64,000 nucleotides of DNA from Rhizocola hellebori. GTDB taxonomy: Bacteria > Actinomycetota > Actinomycetes > Mycobacteriales > Micromonosporaceae. Within the stretch, counting starts at the first letter, position 1. Every line of letters begins with the position of its first letter. Location of the stretch: contig NZ_BONY01000030.1 in NCBI RefSeq assembly GCF_016862955.1, positions 1-64,000 of the forward strand. Reading direction: 5' to 3'. The notes beneath the pieces are model-generated. The model saw only the letters and a program-made list of their open reading frames with translations, made no database searches and was not told where the DNA came from. The position numbers were made by a program, and so were the translations under genes. This document shows, in pieces, positions 18,076 through 27,965 of the stretch.

Positions 18076-19334
18076 AACAGCAGGTCCAACGGCACGGCCT
18101 TGGCCATGGCCTCGTTGCCCATGTCGTTGGGGTGGATGTGGTCGCCGCTGTCCCACTCTGGGCGCAGTTTGGTGGGCTCGGCCGGATTGCGCAGTGCCGC
18201 ATCAAGGTCGATGTAGGCGTCGAAGTCGCTACCGGTCCGGATGTACGAGTTCACGGTGAGCCTGATCGAGTCCAGCTCCGGCGTGTAGTTGATCACGTCG
18301 GGCGCGGACGAGTAGGCGTTCCACGGCATGATGGTGCAGATGTAGACCTTCAGCCCGGCAAGTTTCGCTTGCGCGGCAAGCTGTTGCAGCCGCGCGATGA
18401 TGTTGTTCGCGGTGTCCTTGCTGATCCAGATGTCGTTGATCCCGAGCTGAACGATGAGGGTGTGCACCCCGGTCTGGGCCACCACGTCGGAGTGGAAACG
18501 GGCCAGCGCATTGACTCCGAGCCCGCCGGCGCCGTCGACCCCGGTGCGGTTGCCGGCCATGCCGAGGTTGAGCACGCCGGGGGCCTTGCCTTCCGGGGCT
18601 TGTTTGTTCAGGCGTTCGGACAGGTAGTCGGTCCACCGGTTGTCGGCGTTGATGGTGGATTTGAAACCGTCGGTGATGGAGTCGCCGAGGACAGCGATAG
18701 CGCCCTTTCCGTTGCGGTTGAGCACATCCAACCCGGCCACGTAGAACCATGAGTTGCTGGTCTCGGGCATTCCCGCGCCGGTGAGCGCGACGCTGTGGTC
18801 GCCGGGACCGAAGTAGGCGGTCTCCCGCGCCGAGACATGGAAGGTGGCGGGGCCGGTCTCACCGGGGAAGTACATCGTGACCGCGACGTCCTCGTTGGCC
18901 GGAACCTGCATGTCGATCGCGTCGCTGGCAGCGTATCCGCCGACCGGGATGACGATTTCGCGCTGGCCGAAGAAGGTGAGGTCTTTGATCGTGCCGGGTT
19001 TGAGGTCGCCCGGGCCGCTGTTGGGCCCGAATGGCAGCGCGATTGTCGCATGGCCGATAGTTAAGGGGTTCTTACCGAAGCGGTTGGAGAGGCGGACCCG
19101 CGCCTTCTCCCCGCCGACCGAGGTGTGGACGAACATGCGCACCGTCTGCCCGGCGAACCCGGCCGACGACTTTCCGGTCGCCCCGGCTGCGGAAAGCCCT
19201 GCGGCCCAGGTCGCCACCCAGGCCTCCGGTGTCGGCGCGGGCACCCGGCCCGCCGCGGTCACCAGGGCGGTGGACCCGACCGTTACCAGCGATATGAGGG
19301 CAAGCAGCAGCTGACGCCGACGGGGGTTGGTCAT
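18072..19334 (-). CDS. Secreted GDSL/SGNH-type esterase
   Basis: About 420 residues from ATG 19334 (an ATG at 19364 adds ten). The signal peptide is MTNPRRRQLLLALISLVTVG with a likely cleavage after TAAG or nearby. After an N-terminal beta-rich domain (VRLSNRFGKNPLTIGHATIAL) comes the SGNH hydrolase domain: block I AVLGDSITDGF with the nucleophile Ser, block II NLGMAGNRTG, block III LGINDIW and block V with DHIHPNDMGNEAMA carrying Asp/His. It is an extracellular esterase, lipase or deacetylase of unknown substrate. It is coupled by a 4-base overlap to the P450 gene downstream. Confidence 0.85.
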   Translation of the reverse strand: MTNPRRRQLLLALISLVTVGSTALVTAAGRVPAPTPEAWVATWAAGLSAAGATGKSSAGFAGQTVRMFVHTSVGGEKARVRLSNRFGKNPLTIGHATIALPFGPNSGPGDLKPGTIKDLTFFGQREIVIPVGGYAASDAIDMQVPANEDVAVTMYFPGETGPATFHVSARETAYFGPGDHSVALTGAGMPETSNSWFYVAGLDVLNRNGKGAIAVLGDSITDGFKSTINADNRWTDYLSERLNKQAPEGKAPGVLNLGMAGNRTGVDGAGGLGVNALARFHSDVVAQTGVHTLIVQLGINDIWISKDTANNIIARLQQLAAQAKLAGLKVYICTIMPWNAYSSAPDVINYTPELDSIRLTVNSYIRTGSDFDAYIDLDAALRNPAEPTKLRPEWDSGDHIHPNDMGNEAMAKAVPLDLLL

Positions 19335-19452
19335 AGCGCAGAGTCTATGAGCGAGATCTTTCATTGGAAATATCTCAACTGGACGATAGCCGACAGGCCG
19401 AACGAGCGGTAGGGTCCGCCTGGGAGACCACCAGGGCAGGGGTGACTACACA

Positions 19453-20997
19453 ATGGATGAGCGAAACTATGCGGCGCGCGCGTTGGAACTGTTCGAAGCC
19501 TATGGCGATGCGGAGGCCTTGGTCGGCATAGACGGTCGCCGCTTCACCTATGCAGATCTTCGCCGGCGCACGATCACGATGGCGAATGCGCTGTGGCGTC
19601 ATGGCATCCGTGAAGGCGCGGCGCTGGGCATCCTGGCCCGGCAACCGTCCGAGTCGCTTTTCCTGCAGCTGGCCGCGCACCTGATGGGCTGCCGAACGGC
19701 CTGGATCGCCAGCCACACCCCGCCGCGCGCCCGCGACCGGGTGCTGACCCTGGCCAATGTCGACGCCTTCATCTATGACGCGGACATCTTCGCCGAGCTC
19801 GGGCCGGAGCTGGCGGCCTATGTCGACGTGCCGGTCTACTGCTTCGGCGGCGGCGGCATCGGGCCGGACCTGGCCGCCGAGCCGCTCACCGACGAGCTGC
19901 CGTTCGACCCGCAGACCATCACCACCGAGCCTGAGTCGCTGTTCCAAACCGGTGGCACCACAGGCGATCCGAAGCTGGTGCATCACGGCCATACCTTCTT
20001 CCAGGCCCTGCACACGCTTTCGGAGCTCTATCTGGCCAGCGGCGAGCCGCACATCCGCCACCTTCTCGTCTCGGGCACGTGGCATGTCAGCGCGCAGACC
20101 GCCTCGTTCATGACCTTCTTCACCGGGGGAACCCTTTTCCTGCACGACGGCATCGAGTTCGAGCCATACCTGCGCACCATCGAGGAGGAGCGGATCACCA
20201 GCACGCTGCTGCCCCCTCCCGTGCTCTACCGGGTTCTCGAAGACGAAAACCTGGTGGGCAGGGACATGTCGAGCCTCAGATCGCTCACGGTGGCCGGGGC
20301 GTCGACCTCGCCCACCCGGCTGCTGGAGTCGATCGAGCGGTTCGGCAAGTCGGTGCGCATCGTCTACGGCATGAGCGAGTCCCCGTTCATCGCCGCGATG
20401 CCTTACGTCGAGTTCGATCCTGAACACCCGCAACGCCTGTCCTCCTGCGGCCTGCCCTATGGCGACGTGAAGGTGGAGATCCGTGACGCCGAGGGCAAGA
20501 CGCTGCCCGTCGGGCAGACCGGTGAGATCTGGGTTTCCGGCTCCCTTCTCATGAAGGGGTACTGGGGTGAGCCCGAGCTGACCGCCGAGACCCTCGTCGA
20601 CGGGTGGCTGCGCACAGGCGACGCGGGCCACCTCGACGAGGACGGTTACCTCTATATAGACGATCGCGTCAAAGACATGATCGTCACCACCTACTCCAGC
20701 ACGAATGTCTTCTGCCGGCCGGTGGAGGACGCGCTTGCCTCCCACCCCCAGGTGCGGGCCGCCGCGGTCATCGGGGTGCCGCACGACATGTGGGGCGAAG
20801 CCGTGCACGCCTATGTGGTCACCGTGCCCGGGGCGAGCGTGACCGGCGAGCAGCTGTGCAAGCTGGCAGTAGCCGCGCTCAACAAGGATTGGGCGCCAAA
20901 GAGCGTGGACTTCCTCGACGAGCTTCCGCTCACCGTTTCCGGCAAAGTGGACAAGAAGGCGTTGCGCGCCCACTACGACTCCCGGGTGAGCGCATGA
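19453..20997 (+). CDS. AMP-binding acyl-CoA ligase
   Basis: 514 residues. A class I adenylate-forming enzyme: P-loop SLFQTGGTTGDPKLVHH, YGMSESP, WLRTGDAGHLDEDGYLYI and the terminal catalytic Lys in PLTVSGKVDKKALRAH. It would activate a carboxylic acid as acyl-AMP and pass it to CoA or an ACP. The 3' end overlaps the start of a membrane protein gene by 4 bases, and the pair is divergent from the SGNH/P450 pair. The acid cannot be named from the sequence. It may serve the cluster that begins at 24338, but an independent lipid role is as likely. Confidence 0.87.
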   Translation: MDERNYAARALELFEAYGDAEALVGIDGRRFTYADLRRRTITMANALWRHGIREGAALGILARQPSESLFLQLAAHLMGCRTAWIASHTPPRARDRVLTLANVDAFIYDADIFAELGPELAAYVDVPVYCFGGGGIGPDLAAEPLTDELPFDPQTITTEPESLFQTGGTTGDPKLVHHGHTFFQALHTLSELYLASGEPHIRHLLVSGTWHVSAQTASFMTFFTGGTLFLHDGIEFEPYLRTIEEERITSTLLPPPVLYRVLEDENLVGRDMSSLRSLTVAGASTSPTRLLESIERFGKSVRIVYGMSESPFIAAMPYVEFDPEHPQRLSSCGLPYGDVKVEIRDAEGKTLPVGQTGEIWVSGSLLMKGYWGEPELTAETLVDGWLRTGDAGHLDEDGYLYIDDRVKDMIVTTYSSTNVFCRPVEDALASHPQVRAAAVIGVPHDMWGEAVHAYVVTVPGASVTGEQLCKLAVAALNKDWAPKSVDFLDELPLTVSGKVDKKALRAHYDSRVSA

Positions 20998-22466
20998 CTT
21001 TTGCGGCCGCCCTGTCGGCTCTGGGCACGCGCATCTCCTTTCTGACCCTGGCCTGGCTGCTGCTGGCCGGGTCGATGAGCCTGCGTGACGTGGCCATTGT
21101 CTGCGGCGCGCAACTGCTGGGCTACCTCATCTTCCGGCAGGTGGCCGAGCGTGTTTCGCCGGTGCCGCTGGGGGCCGACCTGTTGAGCATGCTCGCGCTC
21201 GGGGCGATCGGTTTCTTCACCGGCAACCTGGTGGCGGTGGCCGCGCTGGCTGGCTGGCTCGGTGCCCTGCGCGGTTTCGGTGACCGCTCCACCGAGCACG
21301 CGCTGCCGTCCACAAGCGACACTCCGCGCCGGGAGGGGCTGGCGCGCTTCGGGATGCTGCTGCTCGGGCTGGCGGTCGGGGCGGCCACGATGTGGCTGGG
21401 CCCGCTGGCCCTGCTGTGGGCCAACGCAATGATCTTCGCCGTGGCGGCGGCGCTGCGCGTGCTGGCCAAGACCCCCGACGTGCTCGACAGCGAAGCCACC
21501 AATGGCGACAACGTCTCCCAGCTTCAATCCGATCCCTTGGTACGCAGACTTGCGGTAACCCTGTTCGCCACCAACCTGTTCGCCCAGGCGGCAGCCGTGG
21601 TGCTGGTGGTGGTCTGGGTCAGCGAGGTCACCCGCACCCCGCGGATGCTAGGGCTCGTCGGCGTCGCCTTCGCCCTCGGCCTGCTCGGCGCGGCACTGGC
21701 CAACGCGCGTCTGGTGCAAGGCGTTGGGCGCCTGTTCGTGCTGGGCCTCGGTGTGCTCGTGGGCGGTGGGACGCTGCTGGTGATCGGCGGCCGGCCGGCG
21801 GTCCTGCTGCTGGTGGTCATCGCCGCGATGGTGGCCGGTGTCGCCACCGCGTCGGTCATCCCGGTCATCGCCACCATGCTGTCCGCGCACGTGCCGGTGT
21901 CGCTGCGGTCCCGGGTCGACGGCGCGCTGTCCAGCATCGCCTATCTGGGCATCCCCCTGGGCACGGCTGCCGCTGCCTGGTTCCTGGCCAGACCGCACTC
22001 GGTGCCCCTCGCGCTGGGCGCGGCCGCCGCCGTGCTGCTGGTGGCCCTGCTCATTCCGGTGTTCGCCTTCCGCACCTGGCGTCAGCTGTTGCCGGATGCG
22101 CCCGTGGTGCTCACCGGAAACGCGAAGCTGCCCGCCCGCCTCACCGTCATGCTGGCCTACGCCAACGGGCAGTGGGTGGTGGAGGTACGCCGCGGCCGCG
22201 CGCTGCTCGGCAGCCGCCATCTGGTGCGCTCGGCGGAGGCGCTGAACATGCTCTCGGTCCTGGATGTGCCCGGGGTGCACGACAGCGTGGAGAAGGCGCT
22301 GACCGTGGACCAGACCGAGGCCACCCGCCAGGCCGACCGGATGCGCTCGGAGCTGTCGGAGCTGGAGGCGAAGCTGGCCGGCCTGACCGAGATGGTGGAG
22401 ATCACCGAAACCCACCGCCCACCCAAGCCGAGGGAGAGCACCGACGCCGAGGTCACCTCGACCTAG
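20994..22466 (+). CDS. MFS-like integral membrane protein with cytosolic C-terminal tail
   Basis: 490 residues from ATG 20994, overlapping the ligase stop (ATGA). About eleven hydrophobic segments are present (LTLAWLLLAG, LLSMLALGAIGFFTGNLVAV, LFATNLFAQAAAVVLVVVWV, AFALGLLGAALANARLV, LLVVIAAMVAGVATASVIPVI), in the layout of a degenerate MFS transporter. It ends in a ~110-residue soluble region with a coiled-coil-like segment (RMRSELSELEAKLAGLTEMV). Coupling to an acyl-CoA ligase suggests export or membrane handling of an acyl product. The family is not certain. Confidence 0.72.
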   Translation: MTFAAALSALGTRISFLTLAWLLLAGSMSLRDVAIVCGAQLLGYLIFRQVAERVSPVPLGADLLSMLALGAIGFFTGNLVAVAALAGWLGALRGFGDRSTEHALPSTSDTPRREGLARFGMLLLGLAVGAATMWLGPLALLWANAMIFAVAAALRVLAKTPDVLDSEATNGDNVSQLQSDPLVRRLAVTLFATNLFAQAAAVVLVVVWVSEVTRTPRMLGLVGVAFALGLLGAALANARLVQGVGRLFVLGLGVLVGGGTLLVIGGRPAVLLLVVIAAMVAGVATASVIPVIATMLSAHVPVSLRSRVDGALSSIAYLGIPLGTAAAAWFLARPHSVPLALGAAAAVLLVALLIPVFAFRTWRQLLPDAPVVLTGNAKLPARLTVMLAYANGQWVVEVRRGRALLGSRHLVRSAEALNMLSVLDVPGVHDSVEKALTVDQTEATRQADRMRSELSELEAKLAGLTEMVEITETHRPPKPRESTDAEVTST

Positions 22467-23056
22467 GGCGCGGCCGTGCGCCATTGCGGGTCGCGGCCGA
22501 GGTAGCCCATCAGTCGCTGATCCACCGGCGCGGTGTCGGGCAACGGCACGTGCGCGCCGAAAGGGTCTCCGCTGCCGAACGAGCTTTCGGGCCAGCGCTG
22601 CGCTATCCGCAGGCCGTGCTCACACAGCTCACCGTCCAAAGTGGAGTCGACGCCGATCGTTTTGGCGACGTCCCAGCCGTGGGCCAGATAGTCGACCGCG
22701 TGCATACGCATGGTGCCGAGGGCGGGAATGAGCCCGTAGCCGAATATCTCGAGGCGATGGTCGGCGAGATCGGGCCGGGCGAAGTCGCGCACCACCAAGG
22801 CCGCCGCCTCCCGATAGGTGGCGTAGGGGTCGTCCTCATCGAGCGTGACCTGCTCCCACACGGCCGGGTCGGCGGGCTCGAGCCGGGCCGCGGCGGCGAA
22901 GCCACGATGCTGGCCGACCATGTGCCGCAACAGGTCACCCAGCTGCCAACCCGGGCACGGGGTGGGCAGGTGCAGCTGGCCGGGCCGGATCTGGGCCACG
23001 ATGGGGTCGATCGACTCCAGCACGCGGCGGTCGAATTCACGGGGATCCACCCGCAT
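22463..23056 (-). CDS. DinB-fold TIGR03086/maleylpyruvate isomerase-type protein
   Basis: 197 residues from ATG 23056. The start [23 protein letters not shown] is the actinobacterial TIGR03086/MDMPI signature: a conserved Pro-Cys-x-x-W, then a His metal ligand in [21 protein letters not shown] supplies the second His. Proteins of this four-helix fold bind a divalent metal and several use mycothiol as cosubstrate. The specific reaction is unknown. It overlaps the convergent membrane protein gene by 4 bases and is separated from the divergent SGNH gene by 9 bases. Confidence 0.82.
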   Translation of the reverse strand: MRVDPREFDRRVLESIDPIVAQIRPGQLHLPTPCPGWQLGDLLRHMVGQHRGFAAAARLEPADPAVWEQVTLDEDDPYATYREAAALVVRDFARPDLADHRLEIFGYGLIPALGTMRMHAVDYLAHGWDVAKTIGVDSTLDGELCEHGLRIAQRWPESSFGSGDPFGAHVPLPDTAPVDQRLMGYLGRDPQWRTAAP

Positions 23057-23065
23057 ACTGTATCC

Positions 23066-23743
23066 ATGGCCGTCACCGAAGCGGACGATCCTTTCTGCTT
23101 GCGTCCCAATGAGTCTGCGGACCTGGTCGGCAGGCATCCGTGGAAGCGGTTCGCGGTGCTGGGCGACAGCGTGGCGCAGGGGCTGGGCGATTCGGTCCCC
23201 GGCTACCCGGATCTGCCGTGGTGTGACCGCATCGCCCACGAGCTGCGCCGGTTTCAGAGCGAGCTGAGCTACTTCAACCAGGGCCAACGTGATCTCAAGG
23301 TGGCCGAGGTGCGCGACTCCCAGTTGGCCAAGGCGCTGGCTTTCGCCCCCGACCTGGCTCTGGTGGTGGCGGGTGGCAACGACGCCATGCGCTCGTCCTA
23401 CGACCCGGATCTGGTCAACGAAACGCTGGCCGCCATCATCCGGCCGCTGCAGGAGACCGGGGCCGACATCATCACGGTGAGCATCTTCGATATTTCGCAT
23501 GCCCCCGCGTTTCCGGACAAGGCACGCGAGTCCGTCCGGGTGAGGATGGTTCGCTTCGCCGAGCACACGGCCGCGCTCGCGCAACAGCTGGGCACCATCC
23601 ACGTCTACTGCACCGGGCATCCGGCCGAGCGGGATCCGGCGATGTACAGCGAAGACGGGATGCACGCGAACATGCGCTGCCACCAGATCTGCGCGGCACT
23701 GGCCCTCCGCCGGCTCGGAAGTCATCTAAAGTCTCGCAGGTGA
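23066..23743 (+). CDS. Cytosolic SGNH hydrolase
   Basis: 225 residues from ATG 23066. SGNH blocks are visible: [14 protein letters not shown] with the nucleophile Ser, [22 protein letters not shown] with the Asn, and [18 protein letters not shown] with the terminal Asp and His. Unlike the SGNH enzyme at 18072-19334 it has no signal peptide, so it should act in the cytosol as an esterase or thioesterase. Its stop overlaps the GTG start of the next gene. The substrate is unknown. Confidence 0.85.
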   Translation: MAVTEADDPFCLRPNESADLVGRHPWKRFAVLGDSVAQGLGDSVPGYPDLPWCDRIAHELRRFQSELSYFNQGQRDLKVAEVRDSQLAKALAFAPDLALVVAGGNDAMRSSYDPDLVNETLAAIIRPLQETGADIITVSIFDISHAPAFPDKARESVRVRMVRFAEHTAALAQQLGTIHVYCTGHPAERDPAMYSEDGMHANMRCHQICAALALRRLGSHLKSRR

Positions 23744-24321
23744 CTTCCACCCCCGCTTACGTGTCCCGGTTCCGCATAGGCCGGGCCATGCTCGGCCTGA
23801 TGGCCGCATCGCTCGCGCTCGCCCTGGTCATCCTGTTCGTCGGTGTCTCCGACATGTTCCTGTTCGTGTTGGTCACCGTCGGGTTCACGGTCCCAGCGGT
23901 GCTGCTGGTGTTCTTCGGTTCGGCGGCGTTGCTGCGCCGCGCCGGCCTCGTCGTCGACGGCGAAGGCGTCCACATCGGCGGACGGCCACCCATCTACCGC
24001 ATCACCAGGGGGTTTGTGCCGTGGTCGGCGATCCGGGAAATCTACCTGTTCCGGGTCAACCACGGCGTAATGGTGCTGTCTTACGTCGGCTTTCTGAGCC
24101 ATGATGGCTCGCTGCTGCTCAAGCCGTACCTGGCGCCTTCGGTCGCGAAAACTATCTGGCACGTGCCGCTCGAGGCTGTTCGGGCCAGCCGGCCAGCCTA
24201 CGGCTGGCGATTGGACGCGGCCGCGTTCAAGGCGGCGGCAAGCCATTTCGCGCCCGAGGTGATCGTGGTCGACCTCTCGGACACCGCGGTGGTCCAGGCC
24301 CAGCTGCGCAACGCCGGCTAG
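23740..24321 (+). CDS. Membrane protein with two N-terminal helices
   Basis: 193 residues, GTG start overlapping the SGNH stop (GTGA). Two adjacent hydrophobic segments (residues about 14-35, AMLGLMAASLALALVILFV, and 40-65, FLFVLVTVGFTVPAVLLVFF) are followed by a soluble region. That region starts RAGLVVDGEGVHIGG and FVPWSAIREIYLFRV, which resembles the bacterial PH-like/YdbT-type layout. It may be a small membrane-associated sensor or adaptor; I do not recognise a defined family. Confidence 0.65.
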   Translation: MTSTPAYVSRFRIGRAMLGLMAASLALALVILFVGVSDMFLFVLVTVGFTVPAVLLVFFGSAALLRRAGLVVDGEGVHIGGRPPIYRITRGFVPWSAIREIYLFRVNHGVMVLSYVGFLSHDGSLLLKPYLAPSVAKTIWHVPLEAVRASRPAYGWRLDAAAFKAAASHFAPEVIVVDLSDTAVVQAQLRNAG

Positions 24322-24337
24322 GGCTCGCGGCATTGGG

Positions 24338-25306
24338 CTAGTCCTTGGCGACCTCGCGGACAGCGGTGACAAGTTGTTCCGCGTCCGGTTGGCAGGCAAG
24401 GTCTAGCGCCAGCGCGAAAGGCAGCACGGCCCCGCTGGGACGGGTCACCCGGCGGGGCGGCGCCGTCAGCCGCATCTGCTCGGCCGCGGTGGCAAGGATT
24501 TCCCCGGCTATTCCGCAGTGGCGGTTGGAGTCGTCGATGACGACCAGCCGCCCGGTGCGGTTGACCGACTCGGCCAATCCACTCCAGTCAAAGGGATACA
24601 GGCTGCGCGGGTCCCAGACCTCCACCGAGATCTCCCCTTCGAGCTGATCGGCCACAGCCAGCGCCGTCTGCACATGATGGCCGACGGCAACCACGGTCAC
24701 GTCCGAGCCGGGGCGGTGGATCGTGCCAACGCCAAGTGGCACAGCCGAAAGCGTCTCTAGGTCGACATCGTCGCGCACCCCGAGCGAGCCGGCCGGCGCG
24801 AAGATCACCACCGGGTCGTCCTCGCGGATCGCCGAGACGAACAGGCCGTAGGCGTCCGCGGGCGTCGCCGGGACCACCGTCTTCACACCGACATGCGCGA
24901 AAAGGCCGTAGGGATGGTCGGAGTGCTGTCCGGCCCATCCGGTCTTCGATCCGGAACCCGGGACGAAATAGGTCACCGGAACCCGGGCCTGGCCGCCGGT
25001 CATGAGCGAAAACTTGTGCGCCTGATTGGCGATTTGCTCAAAGACCAGGAACAGCAGCGACGGGATCTGGAATTCGATGACCGGCCGCATTCCGGCCAGC
25101 GCCGCCCCGGTGGCAAAGCTGGTGAAGCCCTGTTCGGACAGTGGCGTGTCCAGCACCCGCTGCGGCCCGAACTTCGCCAGCAGGCCGGTGGTCACGTTGT
25201 TGACGCCCACGCGAATGTCTTCACCCAGCACGAAAACCGACTCGTCGCGGCTCATCTCGTCGATCAGCGCCCGCTGCAGCGCCTTAAGGTAGGACAGCCG
25301 AGCCAT
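24338..25306 (-). CDS. 2-oxoacid dehydrogenase E1 beta subunit
   Basis: 322 residues. Transketolase-like pyrimidine-binding domain and C-terminal domain: RALIDEMSRDESVFVLGEDI, RVLDTPLSEQGFTSFATGAA, then HVQTALAVADQLEGEISVEV and RSLYPFDW. It forms an alpha2beta2 thiamine diphosphate enzyme with the alpha subunit encoded just upstream (23-base overlap). The pair decarboxylates a 2-oxoacid and transfers the acyl unit to a lipoyl group or other acceptor. No E2 or E3 gene is in the window, so the acceptor may be the housekeeping E2 or a cluster ACP (inference). It is the last gene of the minus-strand operon. Confidence 0.88.
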   Translation of the reverse strand: MARLSYLKALQRALIDEMSRDESVFVLGEDIRVGVNNVTTGLLAKFGPQRVLDTPLSEQGFTSFATGAALAGMRPVIEFQIPSLLFLVFEQIANQAHKFSLMTGGQARVPVTYFVPGSGSKTGWAGQHSDHPYGLFAHVGVKTVVPATPADAYGLFVSAIREDDPVVIFAPAGSLGVRDDVDLETLSAVPLGVGTIHRPGSDVTVVAVGHHVQTALAVADQLEGEISVEVWDPRSLYPFDWSGLAESVNRTGRLVVIDDSNRHCGIAGEILATAAEQMRLTAPPRRVTRPSGAVLPFALALDLACQPDAEQLVTAVREVAKD

Positions 25307-26231
25307 AGAGATAGTCCAATGCGGTCGAAGGATCCGGGGCAGGGCTTGTGGTGGCGAAGGCTACCGCCTCGTCGAGCAGCGCCTCGATGGCCTCATCGAT
25401 CGACTCACGTTCGGCTGGGTCAAGCCGCCCGCCCGCGATCTCGACGGGATCGCGCAAACGGCCGCTGACCTCTTCCTCGGCCGGCCTGTACCGCACCCGC
25501 GCCTTGTGCTCCCAGGTGTGGTGGGCGTCGAAACGGTAGGTGAGGCACTCCAGGAACGCGGGACCCTCCCCGCGCCGGGCGCTTTCCACCGCCGCCGAGG
25601 CCGCTTCGAAAACCACCGCGGCATCCATACCGTCCACTGTGGACGAGGGGATCCCGAACGCGCTCGCGCGTCCGCAAATGGTTCCGGCGACGCTCTCCGA
25701 CACGGTCAGCGTGGTGGCGTAGCCGTTGTTCTCACAGACGAACAGCACCGGCACCTTCCACAGCGCGGCCAGGTTCATCGCCTCCAGCAGCACGCCCTGG
25801 CTCACCGCGCCATCACCGAAGAAGCTGACCGCGACTTTGTCGCCGCCGCCTTGGCGCAGAAAGGCCCACGCCGCACCGGTCGCGATGGCGCCGCCGGCGC
25901 CGACGATGCCGTTGGCGCCGAAGATGCCCTTGCTGAAGTCGGCCGCGTGCATCGACCCGCCTCGGCCGCGGTTGAGCCCGGTCACCTTGCCGCACAGCTC
26001 GGCCAGCATCCGGATCGGGTCGGCGCCCTTGGCCAGCACGTGACCGTGCCCGCGATGGGTGGAGGTGATGATGTCATCGAAGCGCAGCGCCGCGCACACC
26101 CCGGCCGCGATGGCCTCCTGGCCGATGTAGGGGTGGATGCCGCCGATGATGTCGCCCGAGCGCACCAGCTCGACGCAGCGCTCCTCGAAGCGGCGGATCA
26201 GCCGCACCATGCGATAGAGGCTAGCTTCCAT
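25284..26231 (-). CDS. 2-oxoacid dehydrogenase E1 alpha subunit
   Basis: 315 residues. Thiamine diphosphate-binding subunit: GGIHPYIGQEAIAAGVCAAL, HRGHGHVLAKGAD, GRGGSMHAADFSKG and the metal/TPP motif SFFGDGAVSQG...CENNGY. The pattern is closest to acetoin- or pyruvate-type E1 alpha. In a cluster that makes phenylpyruvate-derived acids, candidates are phenylpyruvate (as PglB/PglC in phenylglycine pathways), 4-hydroxybenzoylformate or pyruvate. It overlaps the methyltransferase gene upstream by 11 bases and the beta subunit downstream by 23. Confidence 0.88.
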   Translation of the reverse strand: MEASLYRMVRLIRRFEERCVELVRSGDIIGGIHPYIGQEAIAAGVCAALRFDDIITSTHRGHGHVLAKGADPIRMLAELCGKVTGLNRGRGGSMHAADFSKGIFGANGIVGAGGAIATGAAWAFLRQGGGDKVAVSFFGDGAVSQGVLLEAMNLAALWKVPVLFVCENNGYATTLTVSESVAGTICGRASAFGIPSSTVDGMDAAVVFEAASAAVESARRGEGPAFLECLTYRFDAHHTWEHKARVRYRPAEEEVSGRLRDPVEIAGGRLDPAERESIDEAIEALLDEAVAFATTSPAPDPSTALDYLYGSAVLP

Positions 26232-27174
26232 GCTCGGCCTCCAGCACCCCGTGGCCGGTTCTGGTGACGGCGAACCCGTTGCGTTGCAGCAGGTCTTGGT
26301 ACTCGGCGGCGGTGCGGTCGCGCCCCTGCAGCGTCACCAGCATCAGCAGGTCGACCGGCCCGCCCGAAGCTTCGCCGAGGAATTCCTCCAGCACCACCAG
26401 CCGCCCCCGGGCCGGCATGGCCTCCTTGACCCGCCTCAGGATCCGGCTCGCGTTCTCGTCGTTCCAGTTGTGCAGCACCCGGCAAAGGACATAGACATCA
26501 CCATTTTCGGGTACCCCGTCGAAGAAGCTGCCTTCCACCAACGTGACCCTGTCCCCCAGCGGCGCCAGCCTCTTTCGGGCCTGCTCGACCGCCGGTCCGA
26601 GCTCGAGCAGGATCCCCCGCTGGGTGTCGGCAAGCACCTCCAGCAACAGCCCGCCGTCTCCCCCGCCGACGTCGACAATCGTCACCGCACTGGAGAGGTC
26701 GACCTCGGCCAGGCCGGGCGGAACACCCTCGTCGGCCATCGACTCGATGAAAATGCCGGCCGCTTCAGGGTTTTGCGCTAGATAGTCGTAGAACCCGGTG
26801 CCGTAGACCTTTTCGAAAGCCGGCCCGTTCCCCGCCACCGTGTGCATGATCTCGGCGAACGATCGGAATATCTCGTCACCCTGCATCAGCGCGTTGAGCC
26901 GCACCGAGCCGGGCACCTGAGCGCGCAGCAGCTGCCCGGTCGCGGTGAGCGCGAACGTTCCCGGCTCCGGCTGGGTGAACATGCCCGCGCCGCAAAGCGC
27001 CCGCAGCAGCCGGGTCAGCACGACCCGGTCGGCTCCGGTGGCATCGGCGAGCGCGGAGGCGGTGGCCGGACCCTCCGCGATAAGGTCCGGCACACCGAGT
27101 TTGCACACCGCATACATCGCCTGCGCTGTCCAGGTGCTGGCGAGGATGCCGAGTAGCTTCTTTCTAGCGAGCAT
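26221..27174 (-). CDS. SAM-dependent O-methyltransferase
   Basis: 317 residues. An N-terminal winged-helix dimerisation domain ([35 protein letters not shown]) is followed by a Rossmann domain with [19 protein letters not shown] for SAM binding and [14 protein letters not shown] with the catalytic His position. This is the plant-type/hydroxyneurosporene O-methyltransferase family, which methylates phenolic or enolic hydroxyls on small natural products. It is encoded between the DUF3050 gene (11-base overlap) and the E1 alpha gene (11-base overlap), so it is part of the cluster operon. Confidence 0.87.
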   Translation of the reverse strand: MLARKKLLGILASTWTAQAMYAVCKLGVPDLIAEGPATASALADATGADRVVLTRLLRALCGAGMFTQPEPGTFALTATGQLLRAQVPGSVRLNALMQGDEIFRSFAEIMHTVAGNGPAFEKVYGTGFYDYLAQNPEAAGIFIESMADEGVPPGLAEVDLSSAVTIVDVGGGDGGLLLEVLADTQRGILLELGPAVEQARKRLAPLGDRVTLVEGSFFDGVPENGDVYVLCRVLHNWNDENASRILRRVKEAMPARGRLVVLEEFLGEASGGPVDLLMLVTLQGRDRTAAEYQDLLQRNGFAVTRTGHGVLEAEHGS

Positions 27175-27955
27175 CTTTGATGGCGGTCAGGATGCCGCCC
27201 CACAGCTGCTGGCGCGCAGCGAGCGCGGTGTTGACCGTGTCCGCCGCTTCCTGCCACTTGACTTCGTCGTCGCCGCAAAGGTCGGCGAGCATCTGCATCG
27301 CCATCGGGGTGTGCTCTTCGCCGTCGACCTCGATGTGGCGCTCCAGGTAGTCCACGAACGTGTCCAGCCGGCCGCCCTCCTTGTTCACCGTGACGACCTG
27401 CTGGAACATGTCCGGGATCAGGTCCTCGCGGCCGAAGGCGAACGCCGCCGCCTGGCAGTGCACCGGCGCGGTCTCGATGAACTTCCACGTGGTGCGCACG
27501 AACTTGGCGGCCACCCCGGGCACGTCGGCATCGTCGAGCGCGTCGCTGACCGGCACCCCGGCGCGCAGCATGTCGATGAAGGTGTTGATGGTGGCGGTTT
27601 TGGCGCCGGCCTGTTCCATCCCCTGGACGTAGAGCTCGAAGTGCGAAATGAACCCGCCGCCGAGCAGGTCGCTCTCCTCCACCAGCACGATGTCGTTGAT
27701 GAGCCGGCGGCTGCCGGTCGGACCGGTCGGCACCCACGGCACCGTGACACAGGTCAGGTTGCGCTGCAACGACTTGAGCAGCGACATGAAGTCCCACACC
27801 GCGAAGACGTGATGCTCCATGAAGGCGACGATCGCTTCGTGGGTGTCGAGGTTGGAGTAGAGCGGATGGGTGATGACCCCGTTCCGCTCGACGCTGATCG
27901 CCTCTTTGAGACGCTCGATTCCCGGGTGGGTCTGGCCCCAATCGTAGCGGGACAT
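27164..27955 (-). CDS. DUF3050 protein, haem-oxygenase-fold candidate oxygenase
   Basis: 263 residues, ATG 27955 with GGAGA upstream. All-helical, with [36 protein letters not shown] and [20 protein letters not shown]. The spacing of Glu, Asp and His, especially HIEVDGEEH, matches the third metal-binding helix of haem-oxygenase-like diiron oxygenases. DUF3050 is a member of that fold by family knowledge, but few members have a proven reaction. It may oxidise an amine or a carbon in the cluster product. It lies 10 bases after the PhyH gene and overlaps the methyltransferase gene. Confidence 0.82.
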   Translation of the reverse strand: MSRYDWGQTHPGIERLKEAISVERNGVITHPLYSNLDTHEAIVAFMEHHVFAVWDFMSLLKSLQRNLTCVTVPWVPTGPTGSRRLINDIVLVEESDLLGGGFISHFELYVQGMEQAGAKTATINTFIDMLRAGVPVSDALDDADVPGVAAKFVRTTWKFIETAPVHCQAAAFAFGREDLIPDMFQQVVTVNKEGGRLDTFVDYLERHIEVDGEEHTPMAMQMLADLCGDDEVKWQEAADTVNTALAARQQLWGGILTAIKDAR

Positions 27956-27965
27956 GCATTTCTCC

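Noticed and set aside
19375-20973. 532-codon minus-strand frame opposite the acyl-CoA ligase
   Set aside because: The plus strand has clear adenylate-forming motifs; the opposite frame has none.
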